Of a stretch of 64,000 nucleotides of DNA, positions 19,456-29,646 are shown one piece after another. The stretch is from Terramyces sp. JEL0728 (taxonomy: Eukaryota; Chytridiomycota; Chytridiomycetes; Rhizophydiales; Terramycetaceae). Where the stretch lies: NCBI GenBank assembly GCA_027603945.1, contig JADIIU010000048.1, forward strand, positions 1 through 64,000. The letters are read 5' to 3'. The translations under genes were made by a program, and so were the position numbers. Position 1 is the first letter of the stretch. The number at the start of each line of letters is the position of its first letter. The notes beneath the pieces are model-generated. The model was not told the DNA's origin. It made no database searches and saw only the letters and a program-made list of their open reading frames with translations.

Positions 19456-22400
19456 ATGTCAGGAGATACAGAACACTGCTGGAATCAGTTTTCTCTTTCT
19501 TTTTCAAGATCAAAAATGCATCCACCATTCAGTGTGAATGGCCATCAATTCAGATTCACCAAGGAAAAGGACAAAACACTGATTTACAAATGTGATAGTG
19601 CTGGTTGTTTATCTGAGGTTGCCATCAGTATAGATTACAAAGTTATTGGCGAACCATCTCCACATGTTCACCACGCTTACAAAGATCTCAACGATTACTT
19701 GGTTAATCAAAAATATACTGCAGAATATGCGTACTCTCGATTGCAATTGGGAAGTGGGTCTGCTGTCCAGGAAGAAAATGCCAATATCCAAGGTGAGATG
19801 TTGACTGATGTTCAAACGCACCCATCTCTTGAAAACCAAATGTCATCAATTAGGCTAATTAAATTAGGGGAAACAGCGAATAGTGACAGTACTCCGGCAG
19901 CAGTGGAAATGTCAGATAACCACATGCAAAATACTTTATCCCCAGTGTTTGATGCACAACAGACTTTTGATTTAAACACAATTTCGCTGGACAGTCAAAT
20001 CATGGACGTAGAAGCGGATTTGGATGAAACTCTTGCATTTGTAACAAACCAAAACGAAGCGATTGATAGCTTGAATCACCCGCAATCAACAAATCAGGAA
20101 ATAGCTCTGGTCGACGAAATTGAATTAGATGACTACAAATACATATGCGCTTTGTTTGATCCTTCTGAAAAGCTATATGAATGTGCTTTTTCAGCCAAAT
20201 GCAGCTGCGAATCCTATGTTATCAAGAAAATGGACACTGGTAAATACAATTTACCAACTCTGCATTCAAAGTTTTGCCGAGCAACGAAAGCAATGTTCAC
20301 CAAGATGAACGAATCCAATGCTGTTGAATGGGTTGATGAATCTGCCAAGGTATTAAGTGCTAACATAGACGGTTAAAGAACTGATAAAAACAAAGAAGCC
20401 AGTTGTTCATGGAGGCCATGGATTTTATCATTACAAAACTGCAAAAACTAGGATTACATATAATTGTAAAGGCAAGAAAAAGTGTGGATGCACATCAATT
20501 ATAATCCTTGACACTATAAGGGACATTCTTTACAGCCCTACTGAACATTCAAGTGATTGTACTTTACCTCGGGATAAAGAGAACAATCTGGGCAGCATTA
20601 GCATAAATTCTGCACCGGTTGCTGCAAACATTGCCAGTGCAACAGATACTACCAAAGTACAGCAATCAAAGAAAAGCACTGTGGGTCCGAAAATAGGTAA
20701 ATACTCTACTGCATACGAGAACGATGGTAAACTACGTGTCCGATGGAAGGTGCGCTCAGAGCAGTCTCAAGTAATCACCAACTAATCAAGTTTCTCAAGA
20801 GCATTGTTATTCATCGCAAACCAATCGAAATTGAAGAGGGAAGATACAATTTTTCATTATGGAGGAGAGACAACATCTACTATTCGTGCAAAAACTCTCC
20901 ACTAGGTTGTAAATCAGTATTTAGATTCCAAACTGAAAAACAATTGTTTTACCATCCAACGGTACATACGATGGATTGCGATAAGAAGAATGACGAGATC
21001 GGATCAATGATATTACGAATGAAACTAAAAGAGCCGATTGTTTTGAACCAAAAGACATTTGAATTTCATGAAGAACAAGATGATTGCATTACTTTTAAAT
21101 GCAAAGTTGATGAATGTCCAAAAACGATCAAACTGCAATCGAATCAAATCATGGATGACTTAAGCACGCATCATTCGGCACACTGTAACCACAAAATGGA
21201 CGAATCAGAAAAGAGCAAGATCTTGGATGATTTATTGGCAGAGTCAAGTGCGCTTGTTTCGGAATTAAATCCAAAAGAGACGATAGCGGATATTCTTAAG
21301 CACCGTAAAGTGAACATCAAAGGGTTCGAGTATGTTTTCTGTACTTCCCGGCCTACTTATATCTACTACATGTGTCCTTACCGAAAAACACTTGATTGCA
21401 AAGCATCGATAAAGTTGGACTTGCTGGATAAGAAATGGTCGGATAGGGGATCTAGTCACACATCGCAATGCTCATTGTTGAATCAATTAGTTCATGAAAG
21501 GTATCCAACTGAAACTGTGGGTCAGCTGGAACCAGAACAAACCAAACCAGATGAAGAAATTATCGAAGGACTCTGCTCAAAACTACCAGTTGCAATAGAT
21601 GGGCATTTGATGAAACATACTTGGTCAGGAAAGTATATCCATTACCACTGTCCTAATAGATGGATTTCAGGAAGAATGTGTCCTGCACAATTAAAGTACA
21701 AAGTGGGAGATGAGAGGTGGAGCTTTAATGGAACAAACCACACTGAAAACTGCACACGCACACAAATGGAAGGAATGAAAACGAATGGAATTGTTGATTT
21801 GTACTCGGATAGTAGTGATAGTTCAGGTGAAGATTCAAAAAAAGAAAGCCCTAAACAAACAGTTACCCCGAGATCACCTGAGCAAATTCGAATATTGGAA
21901 CAAGTGGAAAACGGACAGTCTGCTATTGATGGACTCGTGCACAATAAAAAGACTTCAAACGGGAAATACATTTACTATGAAAATAAGACAAAGGCAGCTT
22001 TTGCGAGGCTTTTGCCTGATGACCCAGATTTCCATTTAGGTAACAGGCTGATTTATTAAATGATAGTGCATACACTGCCAGCACAAAGTCCGGTAAAGAA
22101 TCCCTAATTACAGAAAACCTGATTATTTCCAAACCCCACGGCCAATCTGAAACTTCAAATCCAGATTTTGCACCTGAACAACTCGCTCTAGTAAGTGATG
22201 CTAATTTTAGGTTAAACTAGTTGATGCAGGTCGTCCTATTATCCTAGACGGATTCCTGTTCAACAAGAAATCTTTTAGAGATAACTATGTTTACTATTAT
22301 TGTGTCAATAGCAAGGATGCCTTTTGTCCCGCATTTGCCAGATTTACTAGAGGAAATCCGATATGGCACGATAATGGGACAACGCACTCAAAGGAATGCA

Positions 22401-24059
22401 CGGAGAAGACTAATGAAAGTAATGAAGAATCTGAATTAGAACAAACCAGTGATCCATCTGGCGCGCAGGTTTCATATCAAGGAAGCTTGACGGAAGTAGA
22501 TCCAGAAGATAGTGATAAGGTATTTACAGCTAATTTCTGGTGATCCATGATATAGCAAGGGAAGAGAAATTTGTGTATGTTAATGGGTACAAATTCAAGA
22601 AATCTTATTGCAGCTCAGTCACTCATCATTATCAATGTATAAATAACAACAGAGCAGACGGCCCATGTCTTGCAAATATTAGACTAAATTTACATACAAA
22701 CACGCTTCTCAGTACTTGCTTGGAACACAGTAAATTATGCAAAGAAAGAGGAGATTGTGTCTATTCTAGACCCTCTTTTCCTAAAATAAGCAAAAACGAG
22801 CAATCTTCTCAAAAATTTGATGATTTGGAAATTACAATGAATGACGATGGCCCCAAAGTAACATTAATCTTAAATTTTAGGCTCCTCGGCGACAGTCCAT
22901 AGGCGAGCGTAATTCACAAAAGTTTGAAGACTTGGCAATAATGATGGACGATGATGGCCCAAAAGTATTCAGTTTGTAATCTTAGGCCCACTGTAAATTA
23001 ATAGGGAATTCTGGAGATAGTGACTTTAGGACTCAGCGGCAAGAGGGTCGCAAAAGCAAGAGAATGAGACGATCGTTTATTGAATGGGATACCATTTTCT
23101 GCAGTGACAGAGAAAAGAAGAGTAAGAAAAGGCGGCAGTTGGAAATTGACGGCGACAGTGATTCATCTGAAGATTGCGAATCTCCTCACCAAATATCCTC
23201 AAAAAAAACAATACCTGATGATCAATCAATTGCCCAAAGTGAGGAAACCACAAGCACTAGAAAGTCTTCCAGCCATAAGAAGCGGACAAGCTCTTCCAGG
23301 AATGAACCAGAAAGGAAACTACCAAAAAAATCTGAAGAGCAATTATGGGAAGAAAAAAACATCTTTGGGAGAAATTCTAAACAGAAAAAGAAAAACGAAA
23401 ACGAAGATAATCAATGGGCTGCTCTGTTGAGCAAATTTCCTGGATTTCAAAAAAAAGAGGATAGCAGTTTTGAAGAAATTCGAAATCCAGATATTTCAGA
23501 CACTTTTGCAGGCGATATTTTGGAAAACAGCGTATCCGGTGAACAATCTATAGAAATACCCCCTGATTTTAACAAAGTCAAAGATTTCTTTAATGATGGG
23601 CCAGAACTAGATGCGGAAATTGACTGGGAATTTTATGAGAATGATGAAAAAATGCAGGACAATGAGGATCAGGCAGAAGCAAGGAATGAGTCACATTCAA
23701 TAATTACAGTTTCTATTAGTAGTTCTGATGGTGACGTGGAAAAATTTAGAGCTGCTCGCAAAGATTACAAACGAGGACTGATCAAAGCAGAAATGAATTC
23801 GATGGAACAGTATCTCAACTTTGACTACGAAGCTGAAAGTGAAGGCGGTTTTACACCTGGTTGCAAAGAAACGTCGGACTACATGCGACAGTCCAGAAGA
23901 GCATCTGCACCGTTAATGCATCAAACAGCTGCGCCTGGATTTATTTCAGACATGCGAGAGTGCTTTAGTCCATTTACAAAGGCAGAAGGGGTAACAAAGC
24001 CATCAACCGAAACGCAACCACTATTTAAAAGCACAATTGTTATTTCCGATCCTGAATAA
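19456..24059 (+). CDS. large FLYWCH-type multi-zinc-finger protein
   Basis: Eight exons: 19456-20349, 20369-20770, 20791-22046, 22067-22190, 22211-22539, 22560-22857, 22881-22964 and 22986-24059, 4461 nt in total, exactly 1487 codons. About ten repeats have the FLYWCH-like pattern F/Y..YxC....C.....H...C; the clearest are near 20410-20560, 20820-20975, 21025-21190, 21300-21460, 21600-21760, 22235-22400 and 22565-22745. The repeat near 21920-22080 has lost its cysteines. The C-terminal third is low-complexity, acidic and basic by turns (KKSKKRR, SSSHKKRTSSS), as in nuclear proteins. FLYWCH fingers bind DNA or protein and occur in transposon-derived and chromatin proteins. Introns are 19-23 nt; 22047-22066 is GC-AG. 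One gene rather than several is supported by the unbroken frame. Confidence 0.75.
22047..22066 (+). other. 20-nt GC-AG intron in the FLYWCH-like gene
   Basis: GCTGATTTATTAAATGATAG is the only excision that carries the frame from DDPDFHLGN into the downstream open segment AYTASTKS. The flanking GT and AG combinations all give a stop. Confidence 0.6.
22811..22985 (+). repeat. tandemly duplicated small exon plus micro-intron
   Basis: Two consecutive segments encode KFDDLEITMNDDGPK and KFEDLAIMMDDDGPK, each followed directly after the lysine codon by a micro-intron (22858-22880, 23 nt; 22965-22985, 21 nt). The exon ends are clearly homologous and the intron sequences have diverged, so exon and intron were copied together. 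Confidence 0.7.
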
Positions 24060-24154
24060 CCTTGGTACTATACGTAACTTTATTAATAAAAAGCTATTAT
24101 TATTTATGTAGTTGATAGATCTGTCCACGTCACTTTTGCTTTTTGGAAAGTGGA

Positions 24155-25600
24155 ATGGCTTTAGTGTTTCAGACAGCATGGGTTAATACCGCATGTAATG
24201 GACCTCCAGATACAATGGCAATATTCAATGAAACAAATCCATCTTTGCTGTACGCAGCTTTCAATAAGCACTACCCAATACCGACTTGTGGGCTAGATCA
24301 AGATAATGTATATCTGGGATGCTGTTTCAATTCATTGGACCTGTCAAGTACGTTTAATTATCAAGGATTCTCCAGAAACTACTTGTCTCAGTATACTTTG
24401 CAAGAATCAATCCCCAAAAGCGCGATTGGAGCAACATACTGCACCATAACAGCCAGCAATCCTTTGGGATATTCTGAGCTGTATATTCTAAGCAATGGAC
24501 AATGTTTGGAGAACTTTAAATGTTTTGCAAACAGTCTGGAAGTTTATAGTCAATCAAAATGTGCAGGTGTCAAAGAGATATATTCGGTTAATTCATCTTC
24601 AACCAATATCGATTCTTCTACTCTTGGACCAGTAATAATTAGCCGATTTACAGCACAAAATGCAGAAATGGAAATAGTATGGACAGCAGAAATTCCACAA
24701 GAAGATTTCGTTCCAGATTTTTCTCAGCCTATTGAAATAGTTACTTTGCTATTGTTTTTATTTGTGTCTATATTTCATATTTACATGATATACCAGTTGA
24801 AAAGGAGGTACCAAAGCTCAAAACGCAAAATGGATTTATGGCATTTGATAGTAGTTATATTTTGGTTTTGCAAGAGCATATATTTTTTAATTTATGTCAG
24901 CACTGTATTTACGGATAATGTAGTTTTTGCAATTTGCACAGTAATATTGAACGTTAGCAGTATTGGCACATTTCTAACTTCCACCATTACTTGCTTTATA
25001 TTGTTTCAGATATTCAAAATTAATGGTCGGTGGATGAAAATCTGTCTGATTGGGTTTGTTGGAGCAGTACATTTATCGTTGTCAGCAGTATACTATATCA
25101 CCTATGCATTTCTGGTTATCGATACAAGGATATTCTTGTCGTGCTACACAATAGGAATAACATTATATGGCGTGTGGCAGACGATATCCCTTTGCTTTGA
25201 CTATATCCCACCATTCTACCTTTTATTCCAGCTAATCAGGCAGGAAAAGGACGTTTTGGAGCAATACCACAGCTCGAAATACAAAAAGTACAAAATAGAG
25301 CTGGTTGGGGTAATTGGTTTGCAATTGGTAACTGGAATATCCTTCTCGATTTGCAATTTCGGAAATAATCTCGTATCACATAACGACTACGAGTTTTACG
25401 GTATCATAGTCATTTCATATTCACTATATATCCTTCATACTCTTTTGAATGTGGTGCTTTTCCATTCGCTTGGTAAACTTACAAAGGAAATGATTGATCC
25501 GTCAGAAACACTTCAACAAGTTGGATTACCACTACAGAAAATAGTAGCTATCCCTACAAAGGTCATGGATGCGTCAACCATAATAAGCGCTGATCGATAA
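24155..25600 (+). CDS. cysteine-rich-ectodomain 7TM receptor-like protein, copy 4
   Basis: 481 residues, intronless, starting MALVFQTAWVNTACNGPPD at ATG 24155. It has the family cysteines, the pair YLGCCFNSLD, the conserved YTLQESIPKSAIG segment and the WTAEIPQEDFVPDFSQP stretch just before helix 1. The helix 1-2 link reads KRKMDLWHLIVV and the pre-tail segment LHTLLNVVLFHSLGKLTKEM. Copies 4 and 5 share features (IPQEDFVPD, KxMDLWHLIV, SLxxLTKE) not found in copies 1-3 and form a second subgroup. The large FLYWCH gene separates the two groups. Confidence 0.8.
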   Translation: MALVFQTAWVNTACNGPPDTMAIFNETNPSLLYAAFNKHYPIPTCGLDQDNVYLGCCFNSLDLSSTFNYQGFSRNYLSQYTLQESIPKSAIGATYCTITASNPLGYSELYILSNGQCLENFKCFANSLEVYSQSKCAGVKEIYSVNSSSTNIDSSTLGPVIISRFTAQNAEMEIVWTAEIPQEDFVPDFSQPIEIVTLLLFLFVSIFHIYMIYQLKRRYQSSKRKMDLWHLIVVIFWFCKSIYFLIYVSTVFTDNVVFAICTVILNVSSIGTFLTSTITCFILFQIFKINGRWMKICLIGFVGAVHLSLSAVYYITYAFLVIDTRIFLSCYTIGITLYGVWQTISLCFDYIPPFYLLFQLIRQEKDVLEQYHSSKYKKYKIELVGVIGLQLVTGISFSICNFGNNLVSHNDYEFYGIIVISYSLYILHTLLNVVLFHSLGKLTKEMIDPSETLQQVGLPLQKIVAIPTKVMDASTIISADR

Positions 25601-25876
25601 TGTCCGTTTTATTAAATAAAGCAGCTGAATCGTTTTGACTTTGGCTCCAGCATACAAGTTTCGGGAAGAATCATCGCCTATGTCCGATCTATATTAGCAC
25701 TTTATCCTTGGTTAAGCCAAGCACATTAAGGTTTGATTTTTCAAATGCCATCGGTATTGTTATCGCCTAATTGCCCCATACCACGCTGGTTAATAGGTAG
25801 CCATTCAATATTCCGAATAACAGCTGTAATAATTGTTACTGTTGGAAACGTCATTGAATAATTTCCATTAATTTTA

Positions 25877-27346
25877 ATGGGGCAATCTATATTACAAGCT
25901 GGATGGTCAGATAATAAATGCTCCACATCTCCTGAATCAATGATTGTTTTCAATGATTCTTTTCCAACACTGCTTTACAGCGCTACAAACACATATTATC
26001 CGATACCCTCATGTGGCCTTAATCCCGACAGTGTTCCAATAGGATGCTGTTTTTCATCGTTGGATTTGTCGAGCACGGATGGTTACCAAGGATTTACTAG
26101 AAACTCTCTGTCTCAGTACAGTTTAGCAGATTCGATACCGCAAAGCGCGTTAAATAACCAATTTTGCAGACTGCAGAGTGGAAACCAAGGTTCGCTGAAT
26201 GGATATATTGAAATGTATGTTGCCAACTCTGGTAATTGTTTGGAAGGAATTAAATGTTTTCAGGGCCATTTGGAAATCTATAGCAAACCTGGCTGCGTTG
26301 GCGATAAGGAATCATTCGCGATAACCACCGATGCTCTGTTGATAAATACTGCAACGCTCGGGTCTGTTTATCTGTCATATTATACAATTACGGGAGCTTC
26401 AATGCAGATTGTCTGGACGGCATATATTCCACAAGAAGACTTTGTCCCAGACTTGACAAACGGCCTTGAGATTTTCACAATGATATTCACCCTAGTAGTA
26501 CTAATATCCAATATCATTCTGACATGTTACCAGGTGAAGAGTTACAGAGAATCGAGAAGGAGTATGGATTTATGGCACTTGATAGTATTTGCTTTTTGGA
26601 TACTTAAGACGCTGTATTTCTTTTTCTATATATTTACTACATTCAACGATCCGCTGGTCCTCGCAATTGTAATTAGCATATTTAAATTCACAAATGTAGG
26701 GACACTGATGACATCAACCATCAGCTGCTTTATCCTGTTCAAGATATTCAACATAACATCAAAATGGATTGAGCGTTTATGTCTTGGAATCACGGTAATT
26801 GTCCATTTCGGCCTGTCGACTTTGAGCTACATCAGCGCATTTTTACAAATAACTGATCCACAACACTCGATGGTCTATTACAAACTAGGAAACACGCTCT
26901 ACAATATCTGGCTGACCATGTCCATTTGTTTAGACTACACGCCAATGTTTTATATTCTGGTTGTGTATTTCCGTAGGGAAATGGCATTCAGAGTACAAAA
27001 TGCAAATCAGAGAGTGCCACGGCACAAGAGACAACTGTTTGGAATAATCATCGTTGAACTAATCGCCGGTGTATCATTTTGTATATGCAATTTCAAATCA
27101 AATTCAGTTACCAACAACGACAATGATTACTATTGTATTTATGTATTAGCTTACACATTGTATGTGTTGCATACGCTGTTGAATGTAGTATTATACAAGT
27201 CTCTTACTAATTTGACCAAGGAATTAGTGAGTCCAACCGGATCTACTCAACCAATGGAACCAGTCGTCAAATTCCAAAATCTGCTTCAATATTCAAATGA
27301 GTCTCATTCGCAAGAGTCCCAGCAGAAAACTCTTTTGATAAGGTAA
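25877..27346 (+). CDS. cysteine-rich-ectodomain 7TM receptor-like protein, copy 5
   Basis: 489 residues, intronless, 276 bp after copy 4, starting MGQSILQAGWSDNKCSTSPE. It keeps PIGCCFSSLD, LNGYIEMYVANSGNCLE, YIPQEDFVPDL before helix 1, RRSMDLWHLIVFAFW and SLTNLTKELV at the end of the membrane part. Its tail lacks the xRLLD motif of copies 1-3 and is glutamine/serine-rich instead. The gap upstream (25601-25876) contains no gene. Confidence 0.8.
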   Translation: MGQSILQAGWSDNKCSTSPESMIVFNDSFPTLLYSATNTYYPIPSCGLNPDSVPIGCCFSSLDLSSTDGYQGFTRNSLSQYSLADSIPQSALNNQFCRLQSGNQGSLNGYIEMYVANSGNCLEGIKCFQGHLEIYSKPGCVGDKESFAITTDALLINTATLGSVYLSYYTITGASMQIVWTAYIPQEDFVPDLTNGLEIFTMIFTLVVLISNIILTCYQVKSYRESRRSMDLWHLIVFAFWILKTLYFFFYIFTTFNDPLVLAIVISIFKFTNVGTLMTSTISCFILFKIFNITSKWIERLCLGITVIVHFGLSTLSYISAFLQITDPQHSMVYYKLGNTLYNIWLTMSICLDYTPMFYILVVYFRREMAFRVQNANQRVPRHKRQLFGIIIVELIAGVSFCICNFKSNSVTNNDNDYYCIYVLAYTLYVLHTLLNVVLYKSLTNLTKELVSPTGSTQPMEPVVKFQNLLQYSNESHSQESQQKTLLIR

Positions 27347-27538
27347 TTGAAATTGACTGAAGGAGTAGGATAAAGTGAAAAAGTACATCAAATACATTAT
27401 TTCAACCAATTTTGCGTATTACGATTCGTTTATTGTTAAGACTATTTATCGTGGCAGAATTAGTTTGGATTATCCCACACAAAGCATATATCAAGGAATT
27501 GAATGACTCACAAGATGATTCTTAATTTATTAGATAAA

Positions 27539-27880
27539 TTAAACCACTTTGTGATTACCAATGATACATTTGTACAACATCAGGTTGAATCCCTCCAGTA
27601 TTTTGTCATCACCTCGTCGTATCTTTTTTGCAAACCCTTTCTGCTTATTATATATGACAAGATATTTGTATATTTGATTAATTAGTGATTCTAATTCTAG
27701 CACAAATATAGGGTTGTTTAATGCACCATTGTATCTGGGGTTGTCGAGCACTTGTTCGACTATAATCATTCGCTTTAGTAGTAGCTTCAGTAGGATATGG
27801 GTTGGCTTGTGCGAATGCGCTTTCTGGGATATCTTTAGTTCCTGTATAGTTTTTTTGAGTTGCAGTAAGAGTTCAGACAT
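27539..27880 (-). CDS. hypothetical short helical protein
   Basis: 113 residues from ATG 27880, leucine/lysine-rich and helical, with no domain I know. A further 27-nt GT-AG excision near the 3' end would lengthen it by a few residues, but nothing decides this. Between copy 5 and this gene (27347-27538), and from 27881 to 28301, no other coding signal is seen. Confidence 0.35.
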   Translation of the reverse strand: MSELLLQLKKTIQELKISQKAHSHKPTHILLKLLLKRMIIVEQVLDNPRYNGALNNPIFVLELESLINQIYKYLVIYNKQKGFAKKIRRGDDKILEGFNLMLYKCIIGNHKVV

Positions 27881-28301
27881 ATGAGGTTGTAATGACTGAA
27901 AATGTATAGGGCCTTTTTATGCTGATTTAAATTACCGAGGGAGGGGATAATAGTTCCCTGACGTTTTCGACGGAATGATATCACAGCCGCTATCGTTCTT
28001 TCTCCATTTACACAGACAGCCGTATGCCTCTGATATCTGCACAGTAAATGTGAGTTTGGAGAGTTTGGTAATGAATTTACACCCGCCTGGGATTATATTT
28101 AATAGGAAAACGTGCAGGGAACAAAGTTGCGTTAAAGAGCGGCGGGTCGGGATCTTTTTGACATTCTTTGGCTTCAGGATTGCACAAGTTCTCCTTTGAA
28201 AGACTCACCGCATTCGAAGCGTGATTAGCGCAATAGGATTACAAGTTTAAATAGAGCGCAGTATCCACTTGAATATCATGCAAGAAACGGCAACCAATCA
28301 G

Positions 28302-28776
28302 TTACTTTTTTATTTCCTCTAAAAACATATCATCAGCTTTATCTGCAATGGCCATCAACTTCTTCTGATCCTGCCACACTTTATAAAATCCCAGCAACTC
28401 CAAATTCCTTGTCTGTATTCTGCATTAACTAAATTTACCCTATGCACTCTTTCAATCTGTCATTCTCGCTGCTGCACATGGTTGTGAATCGCTTTAAATT
28501 AAAGGTAGTCAAGCAGATGCTGTATTCGTATTCAATATCAGCGCAATTCGACTGTGCAACTTCTTTAAGCAATTTGGATTGAGACTGGTTAAAGGATTGT
28601 TTCTGCATCAGCGCCAAGTTTAACTGTTTCTTTTCATTCTGGATGTATTCTGTCAGCATCTTGTTTTCTTCTTCTGTTTGCGGCGGACCCGACAGTGGAT
28701 ACCAAGGGTTTTCAAATACCTTGGAGTTGGCTCCTTCGTATTCTGGTTTCTGTGTTGTATTTTTGCTCCAAAACAT
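28302..28776 (-). CDS. twin CX9C (CHCH-type) mitochondrial-type protein
   Basis: Two exons (28776-28439 and 28419-28302) around the 19-nt intron GTAAATTTAGTTAATGCAG; 151 residues. The first cysteine pair is CADIEYEYSIC and the second CSSENDRLKEC, both with nine residues between, joined by a helical link: the twin CX9C helix-loop-helix of intermembrane-space proteins oxidised by Mia40. After the junction the sequence (IQTRNLELLGFYKVW) resembles, from memory, fungal twin-CX9C proteins with a QTRFLKALGY segment. The N-terminus has no cleavable presequence, as expected for this import route. Role, perhaps respiratory-chain assembly, is inferred. Confidence 0.8.
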
Positions 28777-29041
28777 TTTTCAAAAAAACAACTTTCTCAA
28801 TTTTTTAATTGCAGCAATTGGTATGCAGTCATTCGATTTGTCTCTAGATCCACTTTCTAATAATATTCGTCTCTGGTGATCATTTTTATCTTGAGTGCTT
28901 GCTCAATGACATCTGAATTCTGAATGGGCAACCGTAGAGTAATCACTTGAAAGGAGCTCGTCGATAAGTAACTGAGTGTTGTACTGCTAATGCAATCACC
29001 TGATCAATTAAAATGAAACCCCACTTTTTGAATCTTTGAAA

Positions 29042-29593
29042 ATGCTCCTGCCATTCAACTTTGAAAAATGGATATCAGAAAACAAGCACAAACTGCAACC
29101 GCCGGTAAACAACTTTTGTCTCTGGAATGAAAACAATTTCACAGTCATGGCTCTCGGCGGTCCAAATCTCCGAACCGATTACCATGTCAATCCAACAGAA
29201 GAGTATTTCTACCAGCACAAAGGAGATATGCTCTTGAAAATAGTCCACGAAGGTGAATTCAAAGATTTACCAATCAAGGAAGGTGAAATGTTTCTCCTCC
29301 CAGGTGAAATTTACTAATTCAGCAAACATCCCTCACAACCCATGCAGATTTAAAGACACGATTGGGCTTGTTATTGAAGTTAAAAGACCTGCAGGACAAA
29401 ATGATACTTTACGATGGTACTGTGAAGCTTGCAAAGAAATTGTTTATCAGGAATCCTTCTACTGTACTAATTTAGGAGTACAATTGAAGCCTGTTATTGA
29501 AAAGTATGCTAACGATGCGTCATTGCGGTAAATTATTGTTAAATTAGAACATGCAAATGTGGTCATGTTAATGCAGCCAAGGTATCTGAATAA
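29042..29593 (+). CDS. BNA1: 3-hydroxyanthranilate 3,4-dioxygenase
   Basis: Three exons (29042-29303, 29323-29527, 29548-29593), 170 residues. It opens the ring of 3-hydroxyanthranilate in the kynurenine route to quinolinate and NAD. The cupin iron site is visible: [20 protein letters not shown] supplies His and Glu, and [14 protein letters not shown] the second His. C-terminal cysteines (WYCEACK and TCKCGH) correspond to the second metal site of fungal and bacterial enzymes; the last pair reads C-x-C rather than the usual C-x-x-C. Introns are GTGAAATTTACTAATTCAG and a 20-nt GTAAATTATTGTTAAATTAG whose removal adds the terminal cysteines. Length is close to the yeast enzyme. The stop overlaps AATAAA. 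Confidence 0.92.
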
Positions 29594-29646
29594 AAACCGT
29601 CTGTCCTCATGGGATACATTAATATGTTGATAACCCAAGGTAGTAT

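Noticed and set aside
20369..22059. Separate FLYWCH genes at 19.5, 20.7, 22.5 and 23.1 kb
   Set aside because: Micro-introns join all parts with one frame of exactly 1487 codons and there are no internal stops or promoters evident.
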